NCBI GenBank assembly: GCA_003712055.1
Contig: RHLJ01000002.1
Location: 480,550-544,549 of the forward strand
Length of the DNA stretch: 64,000 nt
Origin: Balneola sp.
GTDB lineage: Bacteria; Bacteroidota; Rhodothermia; Balneolales; Balneolaceae
Direction: 5' to 3'
Under the pieces are notes generated by a model. The model made no database searches, had not been told where the DNA came from, and worked only from the letters and a program-made list of their open reading frames with translations. The translations under genes and the position numbers were made by a program. The stretch's first letter is position 1. Every line of letters begins with the position of its first letter. Shown here piece by piece: positions 61,781 through 64,000 of the stretch.

Positions 61781-62719
61781 TCACCCAAGCACCAACCTAT
61801 TCCTCGGATGTTTTGAAGCTAGAATCTCTCTTTGTTTTTGGTTGCTCACATGGGTATAGATTTGGGTGGTTAGAATGGAGCTATGGCCAAGGATTCGTTG
61901 GATATATTTTATGTCCACTCCTTCTTCTAATAGCATAGTGGCGAAGGTATGTCTGAAACAGTGAGGGGTCACTGTTTTAGTGATATTTGCTTTAGCAACA
62001 TACTTCCGAATCATGAACCGGACAGACTGAGTAGAAAGTGGTTTATTCAACCGGTTATGGAAGAAATAAACAGTGAGCTTTGGAGAACTGAGTTGCCTGT
62101 ATTCTTTCAAAGCTTTTAAGAGTTCTTTATTACAAAGCTGGATGACTCGTTCTTTATTACCCTTTCCATCTACTTTAATAAAGCCTTCATGGAGATTAAT
62201 TCTGTTGCTCCTTAACCCGCATAATTCCCCAACTCTGATTCCGGTTGCAAATAGCAGTTCAAGAACGGCTATATCCCTAATTAGGGTTTGATATCGAAAT
62301 GACGTCTTGCTCTTTATACTTCTTTTTTCTTTGTAGACGACCTTGAATAGTCGTCTTATTTCCGCCATCTCAAGTACAATAGGCAACCTAAAAGGTTCTT
62401 TTAACTGAATTCGAACTTTCCTAAATGGGTTTATAGCGATCTTATCTTCAAATTCGAGGTGACTAAAAAATGCCTTGGCTGAGGCAAGTTTTCGTTTAAC
62501 TGACTTGATTTCATACTTCTTTACCAGGTGAGCGATATAGGCTTTGATTTCCTCTTTTGTGATTTCACTGATGGATGGATTTTTATCCAGCTGGTATTGT
62601 AAGAAATCATGGAATTGCTTTAAGTCAATTTTATAAGCTTTTAACGTTTTGGCGTTCAGGTTTTTCTCAAACTTGCAATGCGCAAGAAATTCAAAAATGT
62701 GTACTTTCATGTCCTTCAT
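61781..62719 (-). CDS. Tyrosine-family site-specific recombinase (XerC/D-like)
   Basis: A 312-residue recombinase with a SAM-like N-terminal core-binding domain (about 1-100, LNAKTLKAYKIDLKQFHDFLQY) and a catalytic domain. The pentad is complete: Arg in LFATGIRVGELCGLR, Lys in GKGNKERV, His-x-x-Arg in PHCFRHTFATML, His in GHSS and the nucleophile Tyr in TTQIYTHV. No integron-specific insertion lies between the Lys and the His-x-x-Arg. Unlike housekeeping Xer proteins, it is next to an AT-rich cassette with inverted repeats, so it may move or invert it. A second Met at 62710 is an alternative start. Confidence 0.93.
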   Translation of the reverse strand: MKDMKVHIFEFLAHCKFEKNLNAKTLKAYKIDLKQFHDFLQYQLDKNPSISEITKEEIKAYIAHLVKKYEIKSVKRKLASAKAFFSHLEFEDKIAINPFRKVRIQLKEPFRLPIVLEMAEIRRLFKVVYKEKRSIKSKTSFRYQTLIRDIAVLELLFATGIRVGELCGLRSNRINLHEGFIKVDGKGNKERVIQLCNKELLKALKEYRQLSSPKLTVYFFHNRLNKPLSTQSVRFMIRKYVAKANITKTVTPHCFRHTFATMLLEEGVDIKYIQRILGHSSILTTQIYTHVSNQKQREILASKHPRNRLVLG

Positions 62720-62793
62720 ATTTTATAGTAGAAAAGCGCCAAATATGAAGAGGCAATCTTGATTTACCAATCATGAATATTTAATTCCAAAAG

Positions 62794-63699
62794 ATGGCAA
62801 TAATGAACAGGTTTCTTCCAGTTGTATTAATTCTATTCACATTAACAGCCTGTGCCCAGGAAGCACCAAAGGATGATGTATCAAACAGTGATCAATTAAT
62901 TGAAGATTTAAGAATACTCTCTTCTGATGAAATGCAGGGAAGATTAGTAGGTACGGAGGGAAACGCTAAGGCACGAGCTTATTTGGTTGAACGCTTCGAG
63001 GAGATGGGAGTACCTGCTTTCAGAGATAATTATGAGCATCCCTTTTCCATTGAAAGAAGAAATGGGCAAATGGTCGATGGGATTAATGTTATTGGAATGA
63101 TAGAGGGAGAAACAGATTCTGTGATCGTAGTTGGAGCCCATTATGACCATTTGGGAGTCAGTGAGGGTTTGATTTATAACGGAGCAGATGACAATGCATC
63201 AGGTACAGCAGGCCTTCTCGCAATAGCCGGATACTTTATGAAGACAAAGCCAAATCATACCTTAGTATTTGCAGCATATGATGCTGAAGAAGGAGGGCTT
63301 AATGGTGCAAGAGCTTTTGTTAGAGATTCTGTATTTCTCCAAAAAGTAGTATTAAAGGTGAATATGGATATGATTTCCCAGAATACAGCAAATGAATTGT
63401 ATGTAGCCGGGACATATCATTATCCCTGGTTAAAGCCAATTCTCGAGGAGATTGAAACAGGAGATGTACAATTACTTTTTGGACATGATAGTCCCGATTT
63501 AGGGTATAATGACTGGACCATGGCCTCAGATCATGGACCATTTCATGCTAAGGGGATTCCCTTTGTCTATTTCGGAGTAGAAGATCATGAGCACTATCAC
63601 GAGTCTACGGATGAGTTCGAAACTATCCCCCAGGAGTTTTATAAAAAATCAGTACAGACGATTTTGAATGCTGTAATTGCCCTGGATCAAAGCCTTTGA
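62794..63699 (+). CDS. Secreted M28-family metallopeptidase (lipoprotein)
   Basis: A 301-residue zinc aminopeptidase-like enzyme. A lipobox (LTAC) near residue 20 predicts attachment to the membrane after export. Metal ligands are visible in order: His in VGAHYDHLG, Asp in NGADDNASGTAG, Glu pair in DAEEGGLNG, Asp in NMDMIS and His in GVEDHEHYHESTDE. It probably degrades peptides outside the cytoplasm. The tandem repeat follows it downstream. Confidence 0.93.
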   Translation: MAIMNRFLPVVLILFTLTACAQEAPKDDVSNSDQLIEDLRILSSDEMQGRLVGTEGNAKARAYLVERFEEMGVPAFRDNYEHPFSIERRNGQMVDGINVIGMIEGETDSVIVVGAHYDHLGVSEGLIYNGADDNASGTAGLLAIAGYFMKTKPNHTLVFAAYDAEEGGLNGARAFVRDSVFLQKVVLKVNMDMISQNTANELYVAGTYHYPWLKPILEEIETGDVQLLFGHDSPDLGYNDWTMASDHGPFHAKGIPFVYFGVEDHEHYHESTDEFETIPQEFYKKSVQTILNAVIALDQSL

Positions 63700-63834
63700 A
63701 TGAAGAGTGAACAATGTTCAATTATCAATTCAGAATTAAGCCTTTGTCGATTACGAGTAGAGCGAGAAATCTAAATACTTGCCTTTTTTTACAACTTTCA
63801 GATCTCTTCTTCCAGTCGAAATGATAAACTTCTA

Positions 63835-64000
63835 ATTGAACATTGAACATTGAACATTGAACATTGAACATTGAACATTGAACATTGAACATTGAACATT
63901 GAACATTGAACATTGAACATTGAACATTGAACATTGAACATTGAACATTGAACATTGAACATTGAACATTGAACATTGAACATTGAACATTGAACATTGA
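63835..64000. repeat. Seven-base tandem repeat (ATTGAAC)n, continuing past the window
   Basis: About 23.7 perfect copies of ATTGAAC occupy 63835-64000 with no variant unit visible. Because the unit is not a multiple of three, the minus strand reads as an endless seven-residue peptide repeat (MFNVQCS) in every frame, while the plus strand has a stop in each frame. I read it as non-coding. The array is cut by the window edge. Confidence 0.95.

Noticed and set aside
59238..62719. Integron with a cassette array
   Set aside because: The recombinase lacks the IntI insertion, there is one cassette with inverted repeats at both ends rather than attC sites, and the recombinase 3' end faces the cassette.
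63725..63997. Long minus-strand open frames encoding a repeated MFNVQCS heptapeptide
   Set aside because: They are forced by the 7-base tandem repeat, which is open in every minus frame; no promoter, ribosome site or domain supports translation.
63835..64000. Possible CRISPR array at the right edge
   Set aside because: The repeat is a pure 7-base unit with no spacers and no cas genes nearby.

Overview
This 64 kb window reads as ordinary chromosome of a moderately AT-rich member of the FCB (Bacteroidota/Balneolota) group. I favour a marine Balneolaceae-like bacterium. The assignment is inferred from gene content: class II DAHP synthase, DUF4199 and DUF6265 proteins, a BlaI/M56 pair with a TonB-like tail, a FadN-type beta-oxidation operon, many small outer-membrane barrels, and promoter-like TAnnTTTG boxes. 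No rRNA is present, and one tRNA (Leu-UAA) was found.

Layout. 1-7.5 kb: the uvrA N-terminus, a response-regulator/adenylate-cyclase fusion, class II DAHP synthase, an Hsp20, a periplasmic HtrA protease, and two proteins of unknown function. 7.7-13 kb: clpB, then an AT-rich type II restriction-modification block (PmeII-family endonuclease, HTH-fused C5 methyltransferase, Vsr nickase). 13-22.5 kb: a long mostly minus-strand run with acetyltransferase, cyanophycinase-like protein, BASS transporter, three VOC proteins, an AraC regulator, small membrane proteins, an M29 aminopeptidase and an ABC ATPase. 22.5-36 kb: acyl-CoA carboxylase, a MarR-regulated decarboxylase/GNAT group, and a fatty-acid degradation operon (acyl-CoA ligase, FadN, FadA, SDR) divergent from a thioesterase. 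36-49 kb: the BlaI/M56 sensor pair, two photolyases of different classes, RarA, and a two-component system. 49-59 kb: housekeeping genes (tRNA-Leu, RelA/SpoT, HU, RuvX, Def, Fmt, P5C dehydrogenase, GAPDH). 59.2-61.8 kb: an AT-rich two-gene cassette bounded by a perfect 17-bp inverted repeat, next to a tyrosine recombinase. 62.8-64 kb: an M28 peptidase and a 7-bp tandem repeat that runs off the window.

The two accessory regions are the restriction-modification-repair block, which carries a plausible autoregulatory operator over the methyltransferase start, and the inverted-repeat-bounded cassette. The cassette encodes a 590-residue EamA-type transporter with an unrecognised membrane C-terminus, convergent with a SAM methyltransferase. 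I regard it as the best candidate for something undescribed. Several regulator genes have clean dyad repeats at their own promoters (MarR, BlaI, the HTH-methyltransferase, and the fatty-acid divergent promoter), so several local circuits can be proposed from sequence alone.
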